The position numbers were made by a program, and so were the translations under genes. From Branchiostoma floridae (Eukaryota; Chordata; Leptocardii; Amphioxiformes; Branchiostomatidae), in the NCBI RefSeq assembly GCF_000003815.2, contig NC_049993.1, forward strand, positions 14,885,642-14,949,641: DNA of 64,000 bases. The letters are read 5' to 3'. Of this stretch, positions 48,401-58,639 are shown in pieces (the stretch's first letter is position 1; each line of letters opens with the position of its first letter). The notes under the pieces are model-generated. The model worked only from the letters and a program-made list of their open reading frames with translations, was not told the origin of the DNA and made no database searches.

Positions 48401-51400
48401 CATATGTCAAATAAGACATGACAAGTAAAAAAAAATAGACAAAAATTACACAGTAACAGAACAAGATGTACTTTCTTCAAATGCACAGTATTTAAGTGCC
48501 CCTAATTCTTTCACAATTCATGTTATCATACTACTCAAGGTAAATATCACTCTGAGCCAGCCTCCTTAGTACTGTACTAACTTAGGGAATCTACTGGAAT
48601 AACTAAGTATGTCAAATACATACAAAATGGAATTGAAAAGGTATCGCTATTATGGCAAATATTCAGATACTACATTAAGTATATGGACTGGTTATCATCA
48701 CAATTGAAAATTTGTGAAACATAAAAGCCATCTTTATACATGTAGTAACCTTCAATGGGTCCAAGTCAGTGCTTTCCAGGCCACTCCACCCTGGCCCCCG
48801 AAACAGCCTCAAGAACCTGGTTGGAAACTCAGCACACATGCTCTCCAACCAGCTGGCATAGTCTGGAGAAATGCTGACCTACAGAACATACATGAGTACC
48901 ATTGTATAAATTAATACCATAACAAGTTGGACATAACACTGTCTCTTGCTATGAAGTCTGCAATCTTCATCATATCTGATATCACCATAGATAATTTGTT
49001 CACACCCTCCTACCACAATGAACAAAGTTCCTGATCACACTTCTAATTGCCCAACACTACATGGCTTGGGGCCTGGCTAATTGCACAGGAAGATGGTAGC
49101 AAAAATGAATTGGGGTTTTCGGAAAACCCTGTTCAGTCCAGACAGGGAAATGGGGCGGAAAACCCTGTCCAGTCTGAAAAGAGGGTCTGCATAGGGGTTC
49201 CTGGCAATGCTTAAAAGTATTACTTCAGACAGCACTTACACAGCATAATGAGTGACCCAAAGGTGCAATATGCATGCACACAAAGTCAGTTCTGTCAAAT
49301 GCAAAGTACCCAATTAACACTTATCTGGTAGGACATGAGGGGAGAGAATTGTCCATCAAACAATGGATAGTGAGTGTCCGTCAATTTCGGGTTGTTAAAT
49401 AATGGCAATACATTACAAAGACAGGCTTTGAAGAGCTGGTCTGTTTAAATCCTGGTCTGTTTAAATCCTGGTTTAATAGAATGACTGCGAAAGGTTTCAA
49501 TATCAACACGACTTTAGTACACAATGTTATAACATTACATATATTTTACAATGCACTACAATAAAGCCGAGATGGCATTTTTCAAACGATAGTACAAGTT
49601 GTGAGCTATATAGAACTATGTATCCTTTTAAAAATAATGTGTTTTATTTGCAAAATTATGCCGTAAGGCTAATAGCATGTTCAGTCTCAAAGACTTAAAG
49701 AGTAGACGTTTTTTATATGATGAGAAGTAACAATGATGGATGATTTTTGTTAAGTAATAATTTTTGTATGACATTGTGTCACACTTCAAGTTGATGTTAT
49801 TTCTGTGCTTAGCCGTATTAAAGATTAAAAAAAAATGTTGTTGTATACTAGTACTTAGTAGCTTACACCGTATACCCCCATGCAGACCCTCTTTTCAGAC
49901 AGCTTACAATGTATACCCCCATGCAGACCCTCTTTTCAGACTGGACAGGGTTTTCCGCACTCCGGACTGGACAAGTTTTTCCGAAAACCCAAATGAATTG
50001 AGGTAATTAGTTACAAAATTAGACAAAACTAGCCAAAACAACAAACAAAAAACTAAGAAGGCATTCTTTACTGGAAATGCTATCATTTTAAATTAGTAAA
50101 TCAGATAAGTATCATTATATACTGATGCTAACCTGATGTACATTGGTGGCACTGAAGAACTCCATCTGGTATTGTAGTAATCCAAATGGCATCCTGTCAA
50201 TTTGGAGCAGAGGGGTGGAGGTGCCAGGCCTGTTGGTGCTCAAGATGTGGGCAAACTTGTACAGGATGTTGGGCTTGTTGTGTTCTTGTAGGGTGGACAT
50301 GGCATTGATGGACTTTGAAAAGAAGTCGGTTGGGTATGTGGAAATATTCTTTGCTGTAGCTACAACTGAGAACAGTTTATCACCAAAGGATAGAACTGAA
50401 GATGATTGAACGATTTGAGGAAGCAGCATAAGCATGAAAGAATCAAATTCTGATTGGGTCAGGGCCTTGCAAGAAGACAGTACTGTTGTGACATCATCCT
50501 GGCAGCTATGTTCAGTTTGTGTTTGCTGGTCCACAGTCAACTTCTTTGTCTGGCATCCCCTGCTGACTGTTTCTTTGGTTTTCTTTGCACGGCTGATTGA
50601 ATTCGTCTCAAGACCAAAAGACTTCACAGCAGCTTCAAGGGATTCGTCGAATTTCGTCCTCCACTTCCTGCACCTGTTCCTCACTGTGTTTGCTGTGAAT
50701 AGAAAGAGAAACAGTGTGTCACTTAAGAGAAACCTTTGCTATTGACAAGGTATGACTTCATATCCCAACACCTTGAGGGACTACACTCACACTAAATGTG
50801 AGAAATAATAGAACTTCTTTTGATTTCTATCAGTTCTAAACTTGTTGCAATAATCTATCAAGGTAAAGACAGCAAGAGCCATTGTTTTTCACTGACCTGA
50901 AAGAAGTTCACTGCTCCTGGTTGCCGTCTTGATTGATGTTGCAGCCTCTGTCCAAAAGGGACTGTTAGCGTGCCTCATTGGCCAGGATGCTGTGTCAGTG
51001 ACATTTTCATCCTGATCAAGGTGGCTTAGATCCAAAAACTGGATCAATGCCTTGTCCTCCTTATCAGTCCACTGATGGTGTTTCACAGGCCGAGGGGACT
51101 TGGCCAGTTGAATCTTTGGGGTGAGCATGTGCCCCAAAGATCGTGTTATCTGTTGCAAATACAGGATACATGTAATTTGTAGCAACAAGGAGAAACTATA
51201 GCAAAGTTTGCTATAGTTTAACTGTTACTGAGTGTCATCATCAGTCTTGGCTCACCAATCTTACTCGACTTCTGAATAGTTTCTGCAGGGATTCATGATG
51301 TAATAAACATACTATGAAATTACATCACATCAGTGCACTATGAAATAACATCACATTAGTGAAATAATTGTATTAATGGTATAATTGACAACAGTAAAAC

Positions 51401-52500
51401 TGTCCTTAACCTGTAAGGTCATCAGTGAAAGCTAACAATTTGTAAATTTGCTACATCCTGTTGGACCATTCCACAACAGCCAATGATGATCTTGATCGAG
51501 GAAACATTTTCTGTCTTATGGCAATTAATCACCTTAGGACTTAGGAAAGAGAGAGGTCGGCGAGCTCCTCCATCTTTCTTTCCATGTTTGTGCTGCCTCC
51601 TCTTCCCAGACGGGGTGTGACCACTCCCGCCAACATGTGGCCTCTTTTGGGGCGTTGATGGAGTAGACATCATGACTGAGGGAAACAATATTGGACAGTC
51701 TAAGATGATTTTTACCCTTTTATAGAATATATTTCCTTGAGGTATTTCAATGAAGTTATTGATGACACTTTGCTCACTTTGGGAGAATGAGACACAGTTA
51801 TTGAACATGTCAATAAAGAACCAAAATTAAAGCAAAATGTACCTTTAACATTACAATTTAGGATAATTTTCTATCTATGGATGTCCCATAAGATATAAAC
51901 TGGTCTGGTATGCAATTTTTTTCTGTTTCATTGGCAAGGATTAAAAACTCTCGAAAATAAACTATGATATTCATAAACATCACTGCTAACCTGGGGAATC
52001 AACAATAATCCATAAATTACAAATCTTACACACCACTGCACCACTTGATAACTTACAAATTCTGACAGACTCTCAAATTATGAAACTGAAAGACTACAAC
52101 TACTTTTTGACAAGATTTATTGGTCCAAATATCAACGACAGTACGTATATGACAGTGAAGGTGAAAATGTAGATCAGACTCCTTCGTATAACTCACAAGC
52201 AAGCCTAACCAGTCAATAATGACAAGATAGGTAAACAAGTTCTACGGCTATGTGATCCCGAGCGACCGTCTGTTTAGCGAATATTAAGCCCACAAACGCC
52301 CACCCTTGAAAAGTCTGTGCTACATAAATCTAGTTCTTTTGCAAGTACAGTAATACGTTCAGGTTGGGCTCTCATGAGTTTCAAGTGAATTCATCGACCC
52401 GAAGTACGAAAATCCATCTTGGTAACTTCCGCCTTTGCGACATATACGATACCCACTCACCTCCGCATTTTAAGCGAGTTTCCAGTCCAACCAACAACAT
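44700..52500 (-). CDS. Putative transposase with N-terminal Myb/SANT-like domain, about 1,108 residues, 12 coding exons
   Basis: Exons: 52500-52461, 51675-51533, 51149-50897, 50692-50133, 48878-48750, 48379-48293, 48089-47671, 47484-47189, 46782-46636, 46334-45590, 45416-45189, 44979-44700. All junctions keep one frame to a single TAG. All donors are GT except 45589-45588, which is GC. If the second methionine in exon 2 is used the protein is 1,094 residues. Order (1,094 numbering): basic N-terminus ([10 protein letters not shown]), Myb/SANT-like domain 74-142, a long middle with DACDL and GDVDLGDG near 411-436, and a conserved-looking C-terminus with TTDDVECFF at 969-976. Acidic residues at these places could form an RNase H-type active site, but I cannot align them to a named superfamily. 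Being the only large enzyme-sized gene between the terminal repeats, it is the natural transposase. Confidence 0.75.
45588..45589 (-). other. GC-AG splice donor in the transposase gene
   Basis: Minus strand AACAG|GCAAGA. Using it joins AG to G of the next exon (codon AGG) and keeps the frame. Reading through instead gives a stop seven codons later. The AG|GCAAG context is the normal one for GC-AG introns. Confidence 0.7.
47189..48089 (-). CDS. Central acidic-motif exons of the transposase
   Basis: Exons 48089-47671 and 47484-47189. The first carries [13 protein letters not shown] and [16 protein letters not shown], then a helical stretch ([20 protein letters not shown]). The second continues ERLLAALG to [13 protein letters not shown]. 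Isolated conserved-looking aspartates at 411, 414, 430, 432 and 435 (1,094 numbering) are candidates for metal binding. No family match is claimed. Confidence 0.5.
49113..49990. mobile_element. Nested Mutator-like MITE in a transposase intron
   Basis: Inverted ends start GGGTTTTCGGAAAA on both sides and continue, with changes, for some 90 bp (through CTGTCCAGTCTGAAAAGAGG and GGTCTGCAT). It is flanked by the perfect 10-bp repeat AAATGAATTG (49103-49112 and 49991-50000). A 9-11 bp duplication with GGG-type ends fits Mutator-like elements. The right arm has an internal 41-bp direct duplication (49861 and 49902). There is no transposase inside. Confidence 0.85.
50659..51149 (-). CDS. Myb/SANT-like DNA-binding module of the transposase
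   Basis: Exon 51149-50897 and the start of exon 50692-50133 join in phase 1. They read [15 protein letters not shown], then [15 protein letters not shown], then [13 protein letters not shown]. The spaced tryptophans and the final basic helix with VRNRCRKW are the signature of Myb/SANT-like trihelix domains, common as the DNA-recognition part of DNA-transposon proteins. It probably binds the terminal repeats. Confidence 0.75.
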
Positions 52501-52616
52501 TTTCCGTTTGAATAGGTTTTCCCTGAATGTCTGCTAAGTCCCCATACTGTAACAATCTTTCCAAACTTTCTAAATTGCTTTAGGAAGGTAAAACTACGGC
52601 GCGTTCGTGTTTGTTT

Positions 52617-53187
52617 ACGTGTCCGCCATCTTTTCTTTACCGGCTTATTTGCATATGTTAATGAGTTTAAAGGGCCTCCGCGCGACTGTCAGGCGTATGT
52701 AAACACGACCAACCATGCGATCCTGCGCGGCTGTTTTCGTGATCTTCCTATGAGTGCTTTTTGGTGCTTTTCGTTTTTTTAGACACACAATCAATCTACC
52801 ATACGTAAACTACACTTTTTTTAAAAAAGCACCACTATTTGATTAACCAATGCGGAAGATTTGATAGCACTATATGCAAATCTCCAACATGCGACAACGG
52901 GATTTACGCATGAGAAGTCTATCGGCATTTACCTCAAAATTAAACATGTTCCTCGGGTATCACACACATCAACACTTTTCATGGAAAACTACAATTCCCG
53001 AACTCTAAAAAATGACGAAAATTACCCACCTAATTCTCTTGGCTGCTGTCCAACATGGCCAACATCTTGAAGATGCCCATGCCCTACATCTTGGGCTTTG
53101 CAGTTCCGGGTTTGCCGGCGTTCGCGCGGAAAATCGAACGCGATCGAAAGTAAAGTGCATCATGGGATATATGCAAATCCCCCCTTG
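52617..53187 (-). promoter_or_regulatory. Transposase promoter region and right end of the transposon
   Basis: Reading inward from the right terminal repeat: octamer and STAF-like site in the repeat itself, ACTACAATTCCC (52988-52999, plus strand; the second half-site of ZNF143 motifs), octamer ATGCAAAT (52874-52881), octamer ATTTGCAT (52647-52654), then AAAAGATGGCGGAC (minus strand, about 52634-52621), a YY1-type start-site element. The first coding ATG is at 52500, about 120 bases further. Confidence 0.5.
53155..53187 (-). repeat. Right terminal inverted repeat of the large transposon
   Basis: Thirty-three bases, inverted relative to 41328-41359 and to the duplicate at 37594. Confidence 0.85.
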
Positions 53188-53196
53188 TATTAGGGC
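53188..53196. repeat. Right target-site duplication TATTAGGGC
   Basis: Same nine bases as 37585-37593; a tenth base (C) also agrees. Confidence 0.75.
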
Positions 53197-53749
53197 CATC
53201 AAGGTAAATCAGAATGGATTGGTAGTAACCAAGATCAAAACATATGAAATATGATCTTCAAAATGTAACACATTCTATGAAAAAAATGCCAATTACCTTT
53301 ATATACAGGGCTAACTGAAATTGACATCAGAGTAATCAATCAATGAAGGAACGCATGTACACCGTTTGTTGCTAATTAGGAAAAACGCTATACCTATTAT
53401 CTTAGGCAAAAAGGTATGTTCTGGCAGTGATTGTGTGCTTTTATTTGTGGATGAACAACCATGGATTGTATTTATATTTAGAATGGGAGTGGAGTTAATG
53501 ATACCTTAACATCATTACTCTTCAGGCTTTTTGATTATGCAACATACAAACATGGCAAATATTGTACTTACATGAACCTCCTGGAGATATCAAATCATTC
53601 TATCCAATAAACCAGATGGCTGCTGTAATACTCCAACAAATTACTTTGACAGTTGACGGATTGGTCCGGAATTTCCAACATCGCCTTAGAAATTAGGCTT
53701 AGGATAATCAAAGTCATTATTTGAGCAAACGAGCTTCATCACCAGAGAT

Positions 53750-54235
53750 CTTTTAATCTTGTAATTATAGCTTTCCATTTGCACAGTTTGTCTTGTCCAT
53801 TAATCTATCTGCATTTTAAAAAGGGTTTTGTTTTGTTTATGTCGCAGACTAACTACTGAGTTGGCGCCGCAAAGGTTTTGTATACGTGTTACAATATGCT
53901 ACAAGATATCTTTAAATCTTATGATTATAGCTTTTTATTTACACAGTTTGTCAAATGCATCGATCCATCAACATTTCAAAAAGGGCTTTGTTTTGTTTAT
54001 GTCGGAGATTAAGCACTGAGTTGGCGCCGCTAAGGCTTTGTACAAGTGTTAACAGATGCTACAAGATACCTTAAAATCTTATAATTACAACTTTTTATTT
54101 GCACAGTTTGTATTGTTCATTAACCTATCAAAATTTTAAAAAGGGTTTTGTTTTGTTTATGTCGGAGACAAACTACTGAGTTGGCGCCGCAAAGGCTTTG
54201 TACAAGTGTTAAAAGATGCTAACAGAAGTTCAGGT
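53750..54235 (+). repeat. Tandem repeat, three units of 160 bp
   Basis: GAGTTGGCGCCGC recurs at 53858, 54018 and 54178 (exact 160-bp spacing). Around it are TTTGTTTATGTCGGAGA, CACAGTTTGT and TGCTACAAGATA in each unit. Confidence 0.9.
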
Positions 54236-54721
54236 TATGCTGTTCCTGCTGCGATTCCTGGAGTACTAATTCCAGGGAGGCTGATGTAAATCGCTTAAGC
54301 TTTACATTAAAACATTTGGAGGATTATCTTCAAGGTTTCCACGACCATTCATGCCATTGCCATCGCCTAAACGAGGTAAGCGCAGCATATTGATTCGTTA
54401 TATATTAGCTTAGATTGTTTATTCAATGGCTATTCCAAAGCATAACCTTGACTGTGGATTATGACGGCGCCATTGACGTTCCTTTATATATAGAAAACGC
54501 TACTCTTCCATGATAACACCGTCGGCAATGTGATCATCACCATGCATACAGGCCCATCGCAAATGCACTACCAAACTGGCTGTATGCACTTTGTGCCTAT
54601 TCTATGAAAGTTCTTTGAGCTATCAATAACTTGACCCTGAATAAGTGTCCTGTTTGTAAAAATGCATAGTTTGGCCCCATTCCAAAAGACATGGAGGTGG
54701 TACGTAACTGCAAAGTTTTGC

Positions 54722-54985
54722 GTCGGGCGTGGCGTAACTGGTAGAGCGTTCGGCTCGGAATCTATAGGTCCCGATTCCGAACCCAGAATATGCTGTGGAT
54801 GAAAGCATCTGAGTGCAATAAGCGGGAGATGATGTTTTTTACCAATGCGGCGATGCGTTGTATCAATGCATGAGTTAGTTTTCTTCTCCAAGCTGACGTT
54901 GTGCCGTTGGGAAAGGCACTTTACACGACCTTACTCACTTCACCCAGGTGTAAAAATGGGTATCTGACTTCGGTCGGGGAGGTAA
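54722..54985 (+). mobile_element. tRNA-derived SINE with META-like central domain
   Basis: Box A-like GGCGTAACTGGTAGAGCG (54731-54748) and box B-like GGTCCCGATTCCGAACCC (54767-54784) form a tRNA-like head. The body GGGAAAGGCACTTTAC then CACCCAGGTGTAAAAATGGG resembles the central domain shared by META-type SINEs of invertebrates. The spacing of the boxes and the body argue against a real tRNA gene. Confidence 0.7.
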
Positions 54986-55059
54986 AATACTACCTTTACC
55001 TTCTGTATGTGCAGTGTACCGTGTATGTGGCACTGTTAGTATAAGTTACAAAACTTGAG

Positions 55060-55375
55060 TGCAGTGCCACAAGTCTGTCCAAAAGCAAATAGAAAATAAC
55101 CTGCAAGGTGTTTTGCACGATTGCAGAGTATTTGGCCAATGGTATTTGGCCAAGAACACAGAGGTCCTGGATTCGATACCTGTCATGTTACAGCTCTTGT
55201 GCCCTAAAAAAAAAACACAAGGCCTTTCTCTTTCAAACCAGGAGTAAAAATCTGTACCTGACTTCGATTGTGGAGTGTCAAATGCATTAAAAGGAGAGTT
55301 AAGTGATGGACTCGTCCTTCCAATATACCATGGCCTTGACACAAGCAACTACCTCCAAGGCCTAAAAGGCTATAG
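55060..55375 (+). mobile_element. Second, more decayed SINE next to the first
   Basis: Contains a box B-like GGTCCTGGATTCGATACC, then GGAGTAAAAATCTGTACCTG (the counterpart of the GTGTAAAAATGGGTATCTGA part of the neighbour), and a tail ending GGCCTAAAAGGCTATAGGAA. Confidence 0.45.
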
Positions 55376-56540
55376 GAATACATCCACTTACTAGCACTAG
55401 ACGGATACCTCGCTGCGTCCGACGTTTTGTGAATTTGTCAAATACTTTGAGTATTATGCAAAATGCAGAAGTATGACTGAAAAGGCAATATAAGATGCAC
55501 ATTCAAATTAAAATCATGCAGAGGATGAAAATTGCATTAACAAACAACAGTTCCTTTCGGTTGGAACCACATTACCTCATTCTTACTTTACAATTGGTTT
55601 CTTAGTACTTGATATGTGTATGCGCTAAGGACTGCATTGTTAACAGCGACACCTGGCTACAGTTCAAAGCGAATCTGTTATCACTGCCAGGCAAAAGATG
55701 ACGGAAATTCACCAATTAATTTTAAAAAACATGAGCTTGTACATAAAGGACCTGATTTTCAACGATATAGACTAAGTTGCACAACTTGCTCTTTGTTGTC
55801 TTCAATGTCCAATGCGTCATCAAGATGTTTTAAACCATGCTGTAAAAGAAAAAAAAACTGTCTAAGATAAACCATGGAACGCATTACAACTTCAAATGTA
55901 CTTGTGCATCCATTTACCATAGTGATTACCATCTCCCATAGCCTTAAAAATCCCCATTTTCTATTTCAGTCTCCATTCTGGAAACTATGATCGTCTGTCT
56001 TGCTGCGTAGGGGATTTTCATAACTTTTTCACGCTAGACGAAACAGTAATTGCGTCGCTGATTATAATGGACATATTCGCACAGATTTTGCCATAATGTG
56101 TACGCAATCGATAAATGCTAATCTCGTCAATTTGTATCAATTATTTTAAAAGCGATAGCATTATGACATGTAATTACTCAATATAAGTATCCCAGTTTGT
56201 CTCATATTAATGTTGATCCCTTTTCATAGCTGGCTCTCTTTTTGTGAAAATGAATTCCATTCCAAGCGATGTGGATAAAAAATATAGAAATATAGAGTGT
56301 TCATATTACAGCCAGCTAGCTTAGGTTTGCAAGAGAAATATCTTTTAAAGCCTTTATTGGCTCTCTCTATATAGCGGGGTATCTGGAATATGAACATATC
56401 GCCCCACGGTGTAATATACTTACAGAAAGCATTACTGATATAACTGAGGCATATACAACTATATCTGGCGCATATATTGTACTGTATCTATGGTCCAGGA
56501 ACAACATAGCTGAATGTATACATTACATACATCCATACTG
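55376..56540. other. AT-rich stretch, nothing recognised
   Basis: An 84-codon frame near 55.6-55.9 kb has scattered cysteines, but no zinc-binding spacing I recognise and no splice support; left uncalled. Confidence 0.4.
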
Positions 56541-56544
56541 GAAA

Positions 56545-56880
56545 AATAACGGAAACACGATTATTTTATGTTACAATGATATGAAAATTAAAATGTACAT
56601 ATATTGACACGGAAAATAACAAATGAAAAGACAATTGACAGCGTTAAATATACAGTTGGAATTCATAGCATCTGTTACACTGTGTCACTGTGAATACGAA
56701 ATATTGCTGACACGATTGTTTCATAATGCAATGATATGAAAATTACAATGTACATATATTGATACAAGAGATAGCAAATGAAAAGACAATTGACAGCGTC
56801 AAATATACAGTTAAAAATTCATCACTGTGTCACTATGAATACGTTATATTGCTGACACGATTGTTTTAAAATGCCATAAT
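56545..56880 (+). repeat. Tandem repeat, about 2.2 units of 150 bp
   Basis: The words ACACGATT, ATGATATGAAAATTA, GTACATATATTGA, AAATGAAAAGACAATTGACA and ACTGTGTCACT recur in order, starting near 56554, 56708 and 56853. Confidence 0.75.
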
Positions 56881-58339
56881 ATAAACCATTCTACCGATTG
56901 CAATTTTCTACAGGAAGAATTAAAGCTGGCAGCTTGTTAACCGTTCATTACCCTACCATCCATTCACCAATGACGACAAGTAGCGAAACGTATTCCTCAT
57001 TTTGCTAACGAGCAGATTCGTCTTCACTGGACTTAATACGCTGTAATCTACAGACAGGTTTTCCCTAATGTACATTGATGTATATTTCATATCCATACAG
57101 TAGTATAGATATAGAAATCGCACCTGCGCTTATTCCTATGGTTTTTTTTTATTACATGGATACGTTGCATACAGTAAAAGGTGACACGTTGAACCGTATC
57201 AATGAGACAATTAGACACTTAAAGACGTAATAAGATAAGCTTCTGTTGTAGCATCCCTTACCTTAATTAGTAGTCACCAGACAGGTTGTACAACGAAGCA
57301 CAGTACGGTTGTAGATGGTGATTCTTTCGTGGAGCTTTGCTGGCAGTTGTTGACGCTATCGTAGCTTTGCTGTCATCTGTGCGAGTCGCTTCGCAGCGCT
57401 GTGGTGGATTTGGGTTCTTGGCACCGGCGGCACATCACATGATCAGAGCTCGTGTCGGAGCTATATGAATGGGCAGAGCATTTATCACATCGAAACATAC
57501 AAATAGAAGGGATGTATAAAGTTTACAAAAAAAAAAGAATTTTTCTAAATTTTTGATGCAATACATAGCAAATTTAAAGAGTACAATATGCCAGAAAATT
57601 AGAAATGTGAAAACCATTACGAATGATAGTAATATGTTCTCAATATTTCCTAACAATCAACTATTTTTCAACAGGTTATATCTTAAGCATTTCGCTAAGA
57701 CCGTCGGTAGCTTTGTCTGATCGTCTAGTTGTCGATTTCAGCGCTATTAGCGGAAGTATTTTGTTATTGGTTAGATAGCAACTGTTCCTAAAATGTTTTA
57801 GAATATTGCACACTTTGTACATATCATAGGAGTATGATATAAAATTTATATCTCTTCTTGAAATCGTGTTAAACAGTCTATTTGTTTTTTTAAACAATCC
57901 ACTGGCATCAGATCAAACCCTGATGTGTGGGGACCCCGCCAACTACTATGGTCAGACCAATTTCCAAGACAGATCAATCACCGCCCTTAACGATTTCACC
58001 CCTTGGCTGGGCATTTACCAAGTTTACCTGATATTAGACCAAAAATGTGCAACGGCAAGGTTAAACGATTATTCCCCTACACGGCAACACATCATAGACA
58101 GACTTTCAGGTCACCGATGGGTATCAGATCACCAGAAATAGTATCAGTATGAAAAGAAGGGAAAGGGGATGGAATCTGTCTACGCCAAGTATATATCGAT
58201 TGAACGGTAATAGGGTTGAATGGAGGGTATGAGCTATCTGCATCTGGGCGGAAGCCGGAACGGACGGTGAGGAGACGATTTACCGACTGATCGCTCTCGA
58301 TGATGAAGATACCGAAGGCCGGTTAGACGGTCAATGAAC

Positions 58340-58635
58340 AGGGATGTCCTATCTTATCTGTGTACTGTGGTGTGTGAACGTAGTTTTCAGATACGACAGA
58401 TGAAGCTAACAGTCATTATGCAGTTCTATTAAGTATTATAGTAATTCCATCTGTCCCCAATCTACAGTAACGTTAATTGTATTAGGACGGGAGAAGAAAT
58501 TCAACATGCACAAACTTCCACATGGATGTCCAGCCTTATCTGTGTACTGTGGTGTGTCAACACAGTGATTTGTAGTTTTCATACATGATAGATAAAGCTA
58601 GTGAAGCCATTATATTAGGTATTATGATCTACATG
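58340..58635 (+). repeat. Diverged direct duplication of about 110 bp
   Basis: TTATCTGTGTACTGTGGTGT with nearby GGATGTCC, AGTTTTCA and TAAAGCTA-type words occurs at about 58342-58445 and again at 58523-58630. Confidence 0.6.
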
Positions 58636-58639
58636 GATG

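Larger units (their letters stand above)
41328..53187. mobile_element. Large two-gene DNA transposon, 11,860 bp, apparently intact
   Basis: Terminal inverted repeats of 33 bp: the left begins CAGGGGGAATTTGCATATAT (41328) and the right, read inward on the minus strand, begins CAAGGGGGGATTTGCATATA (from 53187). They differ by one indel and one substitution, then diverge after GATGCAC. Inside are a plus-strand HIRAN-like gene next to the left end and a minus-strand Myb-domain gene starting near the right end; both have complete reading frames. TATTAGGGC follows the right end (53188-53196). Its partner precedes the duplicate left end at 37585 but not this one, so the true left flank is probably the one at 37.6 kb. 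The superfamily is not assigned: CA-GGGG ends and a 9-10 bp duplication are compatible with hAT/P-like or Mutator-like enzymes. Confidence 0.85.

Noticed and set aside
54731-54784. Possible tRNA gene
   Set aside because: Box A and box B are present but the acceptor and anticodon stems do not pair, and a SINE body follows directly.
55616-55870. Cysteine-containing 84-codon frame as a zinc finger
   Set aside because: Cysteine and histidine spacings fit no zinc-binding pattern I know.
57866-58141. 91-codon plus-strand frame
   Set aside because: No recognisable domain, no conserved-looking motif, no promoter or splice context.
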